Part shown: piece by piece, positions 28,398 to 37,856 of the stretch
How the letters are laid out: each line of letters starts with the position of its first letter
Numbering within the stretch: position 1 is the stretch's first letter
Origin: Pirellulales bacterium
GTDB lineage: Bacteria > Planctomycetota > Planctomycetia > Pirellulales > Lacipirellulaceae
Assembly (NCBI GenBank): GCA_022448265.1
Contig: JAKVCC010000010.1
Location: 62,001 to 126,000 of the forward strand
Direction: 5' to 3'
DNA length: 64,000 nucleotides
The notes under the pieces: model-generated
What the model was told of the DNA's origin: nothing
The model's database searches: none
What the model saw: only the letters and a program-made list of their open reading frames with translations
Translations under genes and position numbers: made by a program

Positions 28398-29585
28398 ATG
28401 ACGCAACCAACAGTTCAAAGTACGTTCCGCAATTTTTCCAACAGAATTTGGCTTTCGGTGATATCGGCAATTGTGTTGGTGAACCTTGCAGCGCAAGTGC
28501 AGGCAGCAGAGGGCCTAGCTGCGAATACCACGAAATCACCGGTCGCCGACATCTTTCCCCTTCCTGAAGAAGCCAAGTCGTTCCAGGACGTTTTTAACTT
28601 CGTCCGCGAAATAGACAGCCGCGAAACCAGCGGCATGCATCAGGACGAGATGCAGGACTACCAGCGAAAAGTTGCCCGCTCGGTCCTGGCTATCGCGGAG
28701 AAAGTTCTCAAAGAGAAGCTCGAGAATCAGGACTTAATGCAGACAGTGGCAATCAAGCTGCAGGCGCTCGAGGTCATGGACGATCTTGGTGAACCGCGCG
28801 CCGACAAGTTATTCGCCCAGGCCATTAAAAAAGCGACCCAGGACGAGCACCCGGACGTGCGCGCGGTTGGCATGAAGTATCTTGTCGAATCAGGCTTCAA
28901 GCGATGGGATACCATGAACGCCAAGGAGCGAAAGGCATGGCGCAATCACATTACCGCCTACCTACAGGAAGTCGAAAATCTGCAAATGCTGATGGCGGTG
29001 ATCGATTTCTTGAGTGCGGTAGGGGGAGAGCATTTGTCCAAAGACATGCTGGCCGAGCTCTTGCCGGTTTTCCGCAAGAGTGGCAATCCAAGATTGGTCA
29101 CCGCCGCCGGGCGATTGGAAGGAATCGCCCGGCGTATGAACTTGCCGGGAAATAAAATCGAGATGCAAGGCATGCTCCTCGATGGTACCCAACTAAATTG
29201 GTCTGCCTATCGAGGCAAAGTCGTACTAGTTGACTTTTGGGCGACCTGGTGCGGACCCTGTCGCGTGGAGGTACCCAATTTATTGCGATTGTACAACGCC
29301 TATCATGAAAAAGGCTTCGACGTACTGGGCATCAGCCTCGACAAAACCGCAAAAGAAGCCGAAGAGTACATCGCGCAAATGGAAATTCCTTGGGCAACCC
29401 TGTTTAGCGAAGATAAGGGGCAGCGCGGCTGGCAGCACCCGTTGGCCGTCCATTATGGAATTAACGGCATTCCGAGGGCCATTCTTGTTGATCGTGACGG
29501 CACGGTCGTCCACATGAATGCGCGTGGCGGAATTCTTGCCAATGAACTTCGTCGCATGCTTGGCGAGCCGGCGTCAAGTAAGTAA
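28398..29585 (+). CDS. TlpA/ResA-like thioredoxin protein with long helical N-domain
   Basis: 395 residues from the ATG at 28398. The open frame reaches 28188, but the ATG precedes a clear signal peptide (IWLSVISAIVLVNLAAQVQA). Residues about 45-240 are helical and unlike any catalytic domain I know. The C-terminal thioredoxin domain (about 255-390) has VVLVDFWATWCGPCR (C285, C288) and the cis-proline segment GINGIPRAILVD. It probably acts as an extracytoplasmic thiol-disulfide reductase or haem-ligation factor. It resembles the thioredoxin protein at 7.4-8.6 kb but with the domain order reversed. Monocistronic. Confidence 0.9.
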   Translation: MTQPTVQSTFRNFSNRIWLSVISAIVLVNLAAQVQAAEGLAANTTKSPVADIFPLPEEAKSFQDVFNFVREIDSRETSGMHQDEMQDYQRKVARSVLAIAEKVLKEKLENQDLMQTVAIKLQALEVMDDLGEPRADKLFAQAIKKATQDEHPDVRAVGMKYLVESGFKRWDTMNAKERKAWRNHITAYLQEVENLQMLMAVIDFLSAVGGEHLSKDMLAELLPVFRKSGNPRLVTAAGRLEGIARRMNLPGNKIEMQGMLLDGTQLNWSAYRGKVVLVDFWATWCGPCRVEVPNLLRLYNAYHEKGFDVLGISLDKTAKEAEEYIAQMEIPWATLFSEDKGQRGWQHPLAVHYGINGIPRAILVDRDGTVVHMNARGGILANELRRMLGEPASSK

Positions 29586-29939
29586 TGAAATTGCACTGGA
29601 AAACCGACTTCTCCGCCGGTTGCCTGCACGCGACCGCCTTGTGCTTAGCGCTGAAAAACAGGTTGAATGGGCCGCGCTCACCGAAGCATCACTCTCCTAG
29701 ACCCTGCCTGGATGGCATTTTCCAAATGACCTGTCGCAGGATGCGGCCGAGCGTCCCCTTGACTGGCGGCATGCCTATGAACAGGGACGCACGCGCTGGT
29801 CCGTGGGAATGGGGTCCTCGATGCGCTGATTGAAGATTGGAGACCAAACACCTGATCTCGGGCATAGCTTTTCTACGGCACGCCAAGGCCGTATAATTCC
29901 GGAGTGGGGTGTGCCTTTTTTTCTAAAACAGGAACAATC
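29586..29939. other. Spacer with a possible decayed reading frame
   Basis: In one plus-strand frame from about 29587 to the TGA at 29827-29829 the translation looks protein-like (RDRLVLSAEKQVEWAAL, then DWRHAYEQGRTRWSVG). It is cut by a TAG at 29698-29700 and has no start of its own. It may be a gene remnant; no family is recognised. Confidence 0.3.
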
Positions 29940-32180
29940 ATGGCGGTTGCTGCGCTGAGACGCACCGGGCTGGTGGCCTCGACATGGACGGGACTGATGG
30001 CCGTGCTGGTCGCGGTGCTGGCTACGCGCGGAGAAATCGTGGCTGAGGATGCTCCGCACTCGGAGGAAAACACGGCCCTGGTGCGAGTCCGATTGCCCAT
30101 CACCGGCACCGCCGATCAGGCGCTGCAGAAAACACTGGCCCGCACTTGCGATGCGCTGCTGGCCCAGGCCAGGCGAAGAGGCGCAGCCCGCCGCCCATTG
30201 CTCGTACTACAACTGGATTCGCCATCCGGCAACCAGGCAGAGCGCGCTGGAAGTCAATTTGAACGGGTCTTGTCCTTGGCAAAATTCTTGTGCAGCCGAC
30301 AAATGGCAGGCGTAAAAACGGTTGCATTTGTACCCCGTTCGATCCGGGGCCATGGATCGCTCCTAGCGTTTGCCTGCGAAGAAATCGCCATGTCGCCAGA
30401 TGCCCTCTTGGGCCAAGCCGCTGAAAATGACAACGCTCCCAAGGCTATTTTGGGTATGGAAGTCACAGCCTATCGAGGAATCGCTGAAACAAGGCGGACC
30501 ATCCCAGTCGCGCTGGCGGTCGGCATGGTCGACGCCCATGCCGAAGTGCTACAGATAGAAACTGCGGAAGGCGATGAATTCGTTCTCGGCAGAGATCTTG
30601 AGAGTTTTGCCGCGAATCACGTTATTGCTAGCGAAAAAGTTCTGGTCCCACGCGGTACGCTGGCCCAGTTCGATGGTCGGGAAGGCAGGCAGTTTGGATT
30701 CGTCAAATACCTTGCCTCCAATAGAGAGGGTTTAGCCCGGGTATTAGGCCTGCCACCGGCAGCACTTCGCGAACACGACGTATTGGCTGCCCACTGGCAA
30801 CCCGTCATGGTCGATGTGGCGGGTGCGTTGACCCCGCGTCTCGCCAGTCAAGTCGAAACGATAGTAGGCAGAGAATTGGAAGGCGGGCAAGCCAATTGGA
30901 TTGGTGTGAGGATCGATAGCAGTGGAGGCGACCTGGCAGCGAGCGTGCGTCTGGCAACGTTTTTGGCGCACCTCGATGCCAACACAGTGCGAACAGTGGC
31001 TTACGTACCTGCCGAAGCGACGGGAGGTGCAGCGCTAGTTGCCCTGAGTTGCCATCAGCTCGTCATGCACTCTGGGGCGCGGCTTCAGGCAAGAAGCGCA
31101 GACGCACCGCCCCACGAAGCTGGATTTCCTGCCTCGCTGCAGGCCGCTCGTACGTCTATTCGCGATTCGCTGGCCCCCCAAGCTGAAAAGAACTGGTCCC
31201 TGCTCACTGCGATGATTGATCCCAGCGTTGTATTATTTCAATACCGCAATAAGACGACCGGAGAAAAAAGCGTGATGAGCGTTGCAGAAGCTGCCGGTCG
31301 AGAGGATGCCCAGCAGTGGCAACAAACGGCCCCAGTTCAGGAGAATGAGGCCACTCTGAGTCTGGAAGGGGCGCGGGCCCAGCAGCTTGACCTTGCTTGG
31401 CAAACGGTCGAAAGCATTGACGACCTAAAACAGGCCTACGGGTTCGATAATGATCCACGCACTCTCAAACCTAACTGGGCCTTGGAATTCATTGAGGCGC
31501 TGGCTTCGCCAGGCGTGGCCGGCCTGCTAATCGCGATCAGTCTTTGGGGAATCTACTTCGAGCTCAGGGCGCCAGGGATTGGCGTGGGTGCGTTTGTATG
31601 TACATTGGGCCTGATGCTCTTCTTTTGGAGCATGTACCTCAACGGGACGGCTGGTTGGCTGGAAACCATACTACTACTGGGAGGAATCTGCTTTATTTTG
31701 CTAGAGATTTTTGTCCTGCCAGGCTTTGGTATTTTTGGCCTTGGCGGCACCGCGATGGTTATTGCGGCCTTGGTCTTGGCAAGCGTGACTTTTGTTTTTC
31801 CCCAGAGCGAAGCAGAGATTGCGGAACTTACACGGTCCGTGGGCACGATCGCGGTTGCCGCTTTTGGGGTCATGTCGCTGGTTCTGATTTCGCGACGCTA
31901 CTTGCCGCAAGCTCCCATTTTTCGCAATTTCGTCCTGGAGTCTCCGACTTCGGAAGAGCAGGCAGTGCTCAGGGAGCGCGAAGCGCTGGTCGATTATTCA
32001 AACTTAATCGGCCAACGTGGCATGGTAACAGTCGCACTACGGCCAGCCGGAAAAGCGGAAATCGACCATGAGCTGATTAACGTGATCGCCGAAGGCGAGC
32101 CACTCGCTCGAGGTACTCCCATCGTTGTGGTCGATGCCCACGCCAACCGCGTGGTCGTGCGCGCGGTCGGACCTGCGTAA
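29940..32180 (+). CDS. NfeD1a-type membrane protease with tandem ClpP-like domains
   Basis: 746 residues from the ATG at 29940 (Shine-Dalgarno AGGAA). After an N-terminal signal/TM there are two ClpP-fold regions. The first (about 48-165) reads LLVLQLDSPSGNQAERAG and GHGSLLAFACEEIAMSPDAL, with S140 as the likely nucleophile. The second (about 285-380) reads WIGVRIDSSGGDLAASVRLA but has TGGAALVALSCHQLVM where a serine would be expected. About 520-650 forms a multi-TM block (IAISLWGIYFELRAPGIGVG and onward). The C-terminal NfeD OB domain begins GQRGMVTVALRP. NfeD proteins act with flotillin/stomatin-type proteins. It leads an operon with NfeD1b and FloA. Confidence 0.9.
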   Translation: MAVAALRRTGLVASTWTGLMAVLVAVLATRGEIVAEDAPHSEENTALVRVRLPITGTADQALQKTLARTCDALLAQARRRGAARRPLLVLQLDSPSGNQAERAGSQFERVLSLAKFLCSRQMAGVKTVAFVPRSIRGHGSLLAFACEEIAMSPDALLGQAAENDNAPKAILGMEVTAYRGIAETRRTIPVALAVGMVDAHAEVLQIETAEGDEFVLGRDLESFAANHVIASEKVLVPRGTLAQFDGREGRQFGFVKYLASNREGLARVLGLPPAALREHDVLAAHWQPVMVDVAGALTPRLASQVETIVGRELEGGQANWIGVRIDSSGGDLAASVRLATFLAHLDANTVRTVAYVPAEATGGAALVALSCHQLVMHSGARLQARSADAPPHEAGFPASLQAARTSIRDSLAPQAEKNWSLLTAMIDPSVVLFQYRNKTTGEKSVMSVAEAAGREDAQQWQQTAPVQENEATLSLEGARAQQLDLAWQTVESIDDLKQAYGFDNDPRTLKPNWALEFIEALASPGVAGLLIAISLWGIYFELRAPGIGVGAFVCTLGLMLFFWSMYLNGTAGWLETILLLGGICFILLEIFVLPGFGIFGLGGTAMVIAALVLASVTFVFPQSEAEIAELTRSVGTIAVAAFGVMSLVLISRRYLPQAPIFRNFVLESPTSEEQAVLREREALVDYSNLIGQRGMVTVALRPAGKAEIDHELINVIAEGEPLARGTPIVVVDAHANRVVVRAVGPA

Positions 32181-32211
32181 ATCGTCAATTTTCAGTCGCG
32201 GAGTAAAAAAC

Positions 32212-32796
32212 ATGAGCGGTTTGGAACCGGTTTCCTGGGCCATCATTCTCATGCTCATCGGCTGTGGCCTGGTGGTGATGGAGGTATTTATTCCCTCGGG
32301 CGGCGTGCTCAGCTTATTTTCCGCGCTGACCATCCTTGCCAGCCTAGTTATCGCCTTCCTAAAGGGCGGCATGACAACCGGATTGAGTTTTCTGCTGTTC
32401 GCGCTTGTTGCCGTTCCATCGGCGGTTGCAATTGCCTTTAAGACCTGGCCACTGACCCCCATGGGAAAGGCTTTTTTGGGCGAGCTGCACACCTCGGCCG
32501 AGTTGACTCCGCCAGATCCGAGACGAAGTTTGGTGGGCCGCGTCGGTGTGGCCAAATCGAAGATGCTGCCAGCTGGCTCGGTGTTCATCGATGGCAAGTA
32601 TATAGATGCGATCAGCCAGGGAGAGGCCATCGAACTGGGGCAAGCCGTGGTGGTGGTCGAGGTGCGGGCCAATCGGATGGTTGTCCGGCCAGCCGACCCC
32701 GGTGAAGCAGCCCAAGTAGTCGAGGATCCTCGTGAATTGTTTGCCAAGCCTATTGAAGAGCTTGGCCTGGACTCCTTCGACGACCCGCTCGCTTGA
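32212..32796 (+). CDS. NfeD1b-type membrane protein
   Basis: 194 residues from the ATG at 32212 (Shine-Dalgarno GGAG). Three or four TM segments ([58 protein letters not shown]) precede an NfeD OB-fold domain (about 105-170: [34 protein letters not shown]). It lacks the protease domain of its upstream neighbour, so it is the short NfeD form that pairs with flotillin. It lies 31 bases after NfeD1a and 62 before FloA, in the order expected for membrane-microdomain operons. Confidence 0.9.
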   Translation: MSGLEPVSWAIILMLIGCGLVVMEVFIPSGGVLSLFSALTILASLVIAFLKGGMTTGLSFLLFALVAVPSAVAIAFKTWPLTPMGKAFLGELHTSAELTPPDPRRSLVGRVGVAKSKMLPAGSVFIDGKYIDAISQGEAIELGQAVVVVEVRANRMVVRPADPGEAAQVVEDPRELFAKPIEELGLDSFDDPLA

Positions 32797-32858
32797 TTTT
32801 GGGTTGTATCCACGCTAGAAAACACCTTGTGGTCACTCCTCCTTTCGAAAGTGATGCG

Positions 32859-33926
32859 ATGTCTATGCTCCCTGGTGTCGTTGGCAGCCAACTCCTGACA
32901 AATCCGATTGGGGCAATGAGCGCCCAATTGCTGCTTATTCTTGGTTTCGCAGTCATCGTCGTCGGCATCGTATTCATTGCCGTAATGTGGCGCTACGCTC
33001 GACTGTGGATTCAATCGGTTTCCACCGGCGCAAGGATCGGCATTTTTGATTTGCTGCGCATGACTTTCCGCAAAGTGAATCCAACGGTAATCGTCCGCAG
33101 TAAGATCATGGCGGTGAAGGCCGGGATTGATGAAGACGAAGGCCTGACAACCAAGGCACTAGAGGCCCATTATCTCGCCGGGGGTAATGTTCCGCTGATT
33201 ATTCGCTCGATGATTGCCGCCCGCAAAGCCAAGATCATCGACCTCTCCTTCAAACAGGCGACAGCTATCGATTTAGCTGGACGCAACGTATTGGAAGCCG
33301 TACAAACAAGCGTTTATCCTCGCGTGATCGATTGCCCGTCGCGCGAGTCCAAACGGCCAACCCTTGATGCGGTGGCGAAAGACGGAATTCAACTGAAGGT
33401 GCGTGCACGCGTCACAGTTCGCGCCAACCTTAAACAACTAGTCGGTGGTGCCACCGAGGAGACGGTCATCGCGAGAGTTGGCGAAGGCATTGTGAGCGCG
33501 ATTGGATCATCGAAAACGCACGCTCACGTGCTGGAAAATCCGGACACTATATCCACAGCCGTATTGGCCCGCAAACTGGATTCGCAGACGGCCTTTGAAA
33601 TTGTATCGATTGATATTGCCGACATCGACGTGGGCGACAACATTGGAGCGCGACTCCAAGCAGACCAAGCGGAGGCCGACACGCGCGTGGCTCGGGCACA
33701 GGCGGAAGGCCGGCGAGCCATGGCAGTTTCTGAAGAACAAGAGAGCTTTGCCAAGATGGAGGAGAATCGCGGCTTGCTTGTCGAAGCCGAAGCCGAAGTC
33801 CCGCGGGCGATGGCCGAGGCCTTTCGCTCGGGCAAACTGGGAATCCTCGACTATTACAAAATGAAGAACGTCCAGGCCGACACAGACATGCGGGATTCCA
33901 TTGCCAATGTCGGCGGCCGTGAATAG
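32859..33926 (+). CDS. floA: Flotillin-like protein FloA
   Basis: 355 residues from the ATG at 32859. An N-terminal TM ([19 protein letters not shown]) is followed by sequence typical of FloA (YqfA): [40 protein letters not shown], and an SPFH-like domain with [20 protein letters not shown]. The Ala/Glu-rich C-terminal coiled region ([20 protein letters not shown]) mediates oligomerisation in the family. FloA organises functional membrane microdomains, and its partner NfeD is encoded just upstream. The 22 codons before the chosen ATG have no family character. Confidence 0.95.
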   Translation: MSMLPGVVGSQLLTNPIGAMSAQLLLILGFAVIVVGIVFIAVMWRYARLWIQSVSTGARIGIFDLLRMTFRKVNPTVIVRSKIMAVKAGIDEDEGLTTKALEAHYLAGGNVPLIIRSMIAARKAKIIDLSFKQATAIDLAGRNVLEAVQTSVYPRVIDCPSRESKRPTLDAVAKDGIQLKVRARVTVRANLKQLVGGATEETVIARVGEGIVSAIGSSKTHAHVLENPDTISTAVLARKLDSQTAFEIVSIDIADIDVGDNIGARLQADQAEADTRVARAQAEGRRAMAVSEEQESFAKMEENRGLLVEAEAEVPRAMAEAFRSGKLGILDYYKMKNVQADTDMRDSIANVGGRE

Positions 33927-33959
33927 CAGCGCGCGCTGCCCTTTCGAGGAACCGGACCT

Positions 33960-34679
33960 ATGGCAACCTTCTCAGGACTTTCCGTGGTCTTTGCCGCAGA
34001 CGTGGGGCAGATCGTCTTCGCTGTCATCGTGTTCATTTTCTACATTGTTGGACACGTGCTCAGTGCGAAGGACAATGCGAAGGACAAGCCTCGTCGCAAT
34101 CGGCCGCCAGTTGCACCTGTTGGCAACCCGGATGATCCTGTTTTAACAGTCGAACCACCAAAACCTGAGGGACGCGCTCCAGCCGACCAGGCTGAATCGC
34201 TGCGATCCGAGATCGAAGACTTTGTCCGCCGCGCTAAGGGAAAGCCCCCCCAGCGCGAACAACCAACCCCAACCCCAAAACTACAACCTGGGCGCCAGAC
34301 CGTTGACAACAGACAAACACTGCCACAGCAGCCGCGACGACTTCCCCAACTGCAGCAAGAAGAACTCCAACCTCAGCTCGAACCGCGCGCCGATGGCGTT
34401 GCAGAACATGTTACCAAGCATTTGAGTTCGCGCCACGTTACTGAGAACGCCGAACAATTGGGCGGCCAATTAAGCCAAGTCGATAAGCCCGTGGAAAAGT
34501 TTTTGCAATCGAAATTCGATCGCCAGCTCGGCCGTCTGGAGCACGCAGAAATGGTCACAGACGACACGAAACCGACACAAGACGTCGCTGGCGAGATTGC
34601 CGCCATGCTCCGTAGTCCAGAGGACATGCGACAATTAATTATCGCCCATGAAATCCTCCGACGCCCCGACTGGAAGTGA
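33960..34679 (+). CDS. Membrane-anchored Pro/Gln-rich protein in the floA operon
   Basis: 239 residues. A single N-terminal TM (about 10-32, GQIVFAVIVFIFYIVGHVL) is followed by a disordered Pro/Gln/Arg-rich region (about 40-150). It ends in a helical tail that includes AGEIAAMLRSPEDMRQLIIA and HEILRRPDWK. The tail, predicted to be cytoplasmic, is reminiscent of short conserved tails in planctomycete proteins that follow floA. I recognise no enzyme domain. It starts 33 bases after floA, so co-expression is likely, and it may be a microdomain accessory protein; that is inference. Confidence 0.78.
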   Translation: MATFSGLSVVFAADVGQIVFAVIVFIFYIVGHVLSAKDNAKDKPRRNRPPVAPVGNPDDPVLTVEPPKPEGRAPADQAESLRSEIEDFVRRAKGKPPQREQPTPTPKLQPGRQTVDNRQTLPQQPRRLPQLQQEELQPQLEPRADGVAEHVTKHLSSRHVTENAEQLGGQLSQVDKPVEKFLQSKFDRQLGRLEHAEMVTDDTKPTQDVAGEIAAMLRSPEDMRQLIIAHEILRRPDWK

Positions 34680-35015
34680 ACTCGCGAAACTGACTTGGGC
34701 CCATTCTCCTTGACTGACGCACAATGCCTCTGCGGCGCCACGCGCGCGGGCTACTGCCCGCCTCTTGTCCCCCTGCACCTCACACGTGGGGGCTAGGGAG
34801 TACGGCCCTGGGATCCCCTGTCCCTGCAGCTTGAACTGAGGCATTTCTCCGCATCGCAGCGACCCCCTTCGACTATTCCAGGCCGCATAACTTGCAGGAC
34901 CAACCTGGATTGGACCACCTCGGGCCGAATGCCAGCCGTAAGTTTGACACTGGTTTCGCAGGCTGATTATACTGCGTCTGTAGCACCTGTCTCCTCCGGA
35001 TCGAGGTTTGATTAG
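34680..35015. other. Gene-free region
   Basis: 336 bases between the floA-operon membrane protein and the coiled-coil gene. No gene was seen. CCCCC/GGGGG around 34770-34800 could pair, but no T-run follows. Confidence 0.4.
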
Positions 35016-35855
35016 ATGAATTTACTCGCCAAGATCATTACCGTCGTCATCTTGATTGCTTCGCTGATGATGATGTTTCTGTCGGTCACCGTCTACAGCA
35101 CCCACAAAAACTGGAAGGCGATCGCCGCAAATTTGACAACCGAGCGTGACTCCGCGCGAGACGAGGTCAAACAGAATATCAGCAAACACGATCGGGCCAA
35201 AAGGCAGTTGGACGCCGACAAGAAAGCCACCCTCGAGGAAAACATCAAATTAAAAACTGAGCGGCAGCAATTGTTGGATCAAAATTCCACCATCCAACTA
35301 GATCTTGAATCGCTCAGAAAAAAAGAGCGAGCCAATACGACCGCTTTGGCGTTGACCCAAGAGAACAACGAAAAACTAGCGACGGAGGTCGAAAGGCTCA
35401 CCACGGAAATTCGTATCAACCAACAATCGCGCGACGAAGCCTTCGCGACCGCGCTCGAAGCAACCGGTGACCTGCACGAGGCACAGGGCAGGCTGACCTT
35501 GCTATTGGAGCAAAACGCCCAATTGGCGCAAGACCTGGGCACCAAGACAAGCTTGCTTAGATCGAAAGGCGTTGACCCCAACACGCCTTCGGGACAGATC
35601 GTACCGATCCTTCGGGGCGTCGTAAGTGCCATGCACCGCAATGCAGGTACGCAACTCATTGAAATCACAATTGGCGCAGACGATGGCTTGAAGAAGGGCC
35701 ACACCGTCGAGGTTTTCCGTGGCGATCGCTATCTCGGGCGTGCTGAAATCATGAAGACCGAGCCGGATCGGGCCGTTGGCCGCGTTCTGCGTCGATTTCA
35801 ACAGGGACAGATCCAGGAGAACGACAATGTCGCAACCAAACTTAGAATCGGTTAG
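35016..35855 (+). CDS. Coiled-coil membrane protein with C-terminal beta domain
   Basis: 279 residues. A signal-anchor (LAKIITVVILIASLMMMFLS) is followed by about 140 residues of heptad-like coiled coil (30-175, rich in E, K, Q). The C-terminal domain is about 80 residues, from VVSAMHRNAGTQLIEITIG through HTVEVFRGDRYLGRAEIM, and its pattern recalls MreC-like or OB-type beta domains. It probably spans the membrane with the coiled coil outside; function unknown. The stop overlaps the next gene by 29 bases, so the two proteins are likely made together and may interact. Confidence 0.82.
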   Translation: MNLLAKIITVVILIASLMMMFLSVTVYSTHKNWKAIAANLTTERDSARDEVKQNISKHDRAKRQLDADKKATLEENIKLKTERQQLLDQNSTIQLDLESLRKKERANTTALALTQENNEKLATEVERLTTEIRINQQSRDEAFATALEATGDLHEAQGRLTLLLEQNAQLAQDLGTKTSLLRSKGVDPNTPSGQIVPILRGVVSAMHRNAGTQLIEITIGADDGLKKGHTVEVFRGDRYLGRAEIMKTEPDRAVGRVLRRFQQGQIQENDNVATKLRIG

Positions 35856-36060
35856 CGCGCCCAGCGTCATCATCAAGAAGCCTCAAATGACGATCTATAC
35901 CGTCCTCTTGATCATTGCGCTGATCGCGCTGCTGATAACGAATTTGTTTCTGCTGTTGGAACTGCGAGCCTACGAGTTTGACGGGGGCAGCCAGGTCGCT
36001 TCGATCCCCTCTCATCTCCAACAGTTTCTTGCAGCCAGCCTGCCTGTTGACTTGGCCTAG
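35827..36060 (+). CDS. Small membrane protein overlapping the coiled-coil gene
   Basis: 77 residues from the ATG at 35827, overlapping the upstream gene's last 29 bases. The preceding GGGACAGATCCAGGAGAA provides a Shine-Dalgarno (AGGAG). It has one long hydrophobic segment (MTIYTVLLIIALIALLITNL, about 21-45) flanked by short hydrophilic ends, with no known domain. The overlap and shared membrane location suggest a two-protein membrane unit. Confidence 0.8.
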   Translation: MSQPNLESVSAPSVIIKKPQMTIYTVLLIIALIALLITNLFLLLELRAYEFDGGSQVASIPSHLQQFLAASLPVDLA

Positions 36061-36226
36061 GGGCAAAATTGCCGGCCACCAGAAGAAAGCCTGTAGGCTA
36101 CGGGAGATACCAGCGGAGTGGGCTCATGGGCTATCGTCGGTTGCGAGACGCGGCAGCGGCTCACCGGTGGGCCCTGTGTAGCAGCTGCACCCTTTTTTTA
36201 TCTAAGGCCCGGCTTTTTACTCAAGC

Positions 36227-36727
36227 CTATTCTACCACTACGGTTCGTTCATTCATTTCGCGATCAAGATCCAAGAGCGAGGCCGGGTCGTCTTTAACCA
36301 TCTGGAACTTGTGGACGATTTCCCGGGCAGTTTTTTCTTCTTCTACCTGCTCGGTAATAAACCACTCCAGTTCCACGAGCGCCGCAAACGCCTTTTCGTG
36401 GAAGGCCAACTCATAGAGCGCGTCGATCTGGCCCGTGACCATTTGCTCCTGGGCAAGCGCTTTCTCAAAAACTGCGGCTACCGATTCAAAATCATTATCG
36501 GGCTCACCAATTTCCTTAAACGTGACACGGCAATTGCGGGCGATCAAAAAGTCGTGCAGCCGCATCGCGTGTACCCGCTCCTCGTCACTTTGCAAACGGA
36601 GCCAGTGTGCACAGCCGACAAACTGCTTGTGCTCGCACCAGGCCGACATCGACAAATAGCTATACGAAGCAAACAACTCATTAAGAATCTGGGCGTTAAT
36701 CGCATCCTGCATCACTTGGTTAAGCAT
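36227..36727 (-). CDS. Ferritin
   Basis: 166 residues from the ATG at 36727, with GGAG nine bases upstream (GTG at 36730 also possible). Four-helix-bundle ferritin: INAQILNELFASYSYLSMSA holds the first glutamate ligand, LRLQSDEERVHAMRLHDFL holds E and H ligands, and ELEWFITEQVEEEKTAREI holds the later ligands. It stores iron as a ferric mineral in a 24-mer with ferroxidase activity (bacterial FtnA type). Monocistronic; no Fur-box-like operator could be identified by eye. Confidence 0.95.
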   Translation of the reverse strand: MLNQVMQDAINAQILNELFASYSYLSMSAWCEHKQFVGCAHWLRLQSDEERVHAMRLHDFLIARNCRVTFKEIGEPDNDFESVAAVFEKALAQEQMVTGQIDALYELAFHEKAFAALVELEWFITEQVEEEKTAREIVHKFQMVKDDPASLLDLDREMNERTVVVE

Positions 36728-37238
36728 CACAATTCACTCCGGGATGAGTCTTACTATAGAAAATTGTAGACTCTTGCAGCACTATGTCCACGCCTAGCGG
36801 GAGTCAAGAAAACAGTCAACAACTGTTGGCAACGAGCCTCAGTCTCAAGACGTCATTCGCCCCTCAGGCTTAGACCCACTTCATGGCGTGCTGCCTGCCC
36901 AATAAAAGGTGGGGCCTAGCGCCCTGCCTCAACTACCCGCTGCAACTCATCGAGTGCAGCCTATCGCCGGGCGACGACAAGCAAGAGTCAAACAATGTGC
37001 CCGGCAAGCAGCCGCGGCTACCCCGGACGTGAGACCTGCGTGGCGGTCCATGCCGAAAGCTCCAGGTGTTTATTCCAGTGGCTTTTCTAGAAAAGCTAAG
37101 GCAGCATATCCCCGAGAAAAATGAACACCTCGTATGTTTCTACGAATGATACGGCGATCAACTGCGTAGGATGCACTACGATGCCCATGAACGAAACGGC
37201 CCGCCGACCAGCAGAAACAAGTTATCTCTTCCGGATGG
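36728..37238. other. Gene-free region
   Basis: 511 bases between ferritin and the PPOX gene, with several short open frames on the plus strand that show no family character. It should contain the ferritin promoter; none could be assigned confidently. Confidence 0.45.
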
Positions 37239-37856
37239 TCATTGGCTCTGTTCTTTCGTCCTGCCGGCAGCAAAAAAATCTCCCCCCTTGCAGGATTCAT
37301 CATCCGAGCCCCAATGAATCTTCTTATCCACCTTTGCCAACCGAGGAACATGTTTTGAGCAGTGGATATAAGCTTCCTCTACCGAGACCTGGACCCAGCG
37401 TTCCGGATGCCGACCACCGCCGACCTGAATCGCTTCGCGAACCGCGACTGGAACATCATCCCGCCCCAGGAGCTGCTCGTTGTCAACCAAGGCTACTTTT
37501 CCGTTGACATGCAGACCAACCGTCGTCTCCAGGAAATCGACGAACAGGATACCAATGTGCGGATTTTCGGCAATATTCCCCAGGCTGGCATAGACACCGT
37601 TGCCACGATACTCCGGGTAAATCAACGTCTTATCGTTGAGAACAAGAACAAACCCAGCTAGTCCAGCCCGAAATGAGCTGTCGCATTCGCCCTCTCCATC
37701 GGCAGTTGCGACAAACATCATCTCCTGACGTTCGATCAACCTGATCATGCGCTCATTTAAATGATCAAGCATCTGCGTATCGTAAAACGCATCGGCTCGC
37801 TGCTGGCTGCCATATTCCTCTTGCAACCGATGTTCGCCACTAGAACCGGGCTTCAT
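37239..37856 (-). CDS. Pyridoxamine 5'-phosphate oxidase-family protein
   Basis: 205 residues. The split-barrel flavin-binding pattern is visible: QEMMFVATADGEGECDSSFRAG (strands 1-2), LIYPEYRGNGVYASLGNI (about 79-96) and NPHIGILFVDFLETTVGLHV. RWVQVSVEEAYIHCSKHVPRL is typical of the uncharacterised PPOX branch that lacks true PdxH substrate-binding motifs. It is predicted to bind FMN or a related cofactor, reaction unknown. Monocistronic; the gene-free kilobase to its right should hold its promoter. Confidence 0.88.
   Translation of the reverse strand: MKPGSSGEHRLQEEYGSQQRADAFYDTQMLDHLNERMIRLIERQEMMFVATADGEGECDSSFRAGLAGFVLVLNDKTLIYPEYRGNGVYASLGNIAENPHIGILFVDFLETTVGLHVNGKVALVDNEQLLGRDDVPVAVREAIQVGGGRHPERWVQVSVEEAYIHCSKHVPRLAKVDKKIHWGSDDESCKGGDFFAAGRTKEQSQ

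Noticed and set aside
36165-36205. Possible terminator with a T-run after the 77-residue membrane protein gene.
   Set aside because: The T-run at about 36192-36199 is clear, but the preceding stem is weak, so it was not called.
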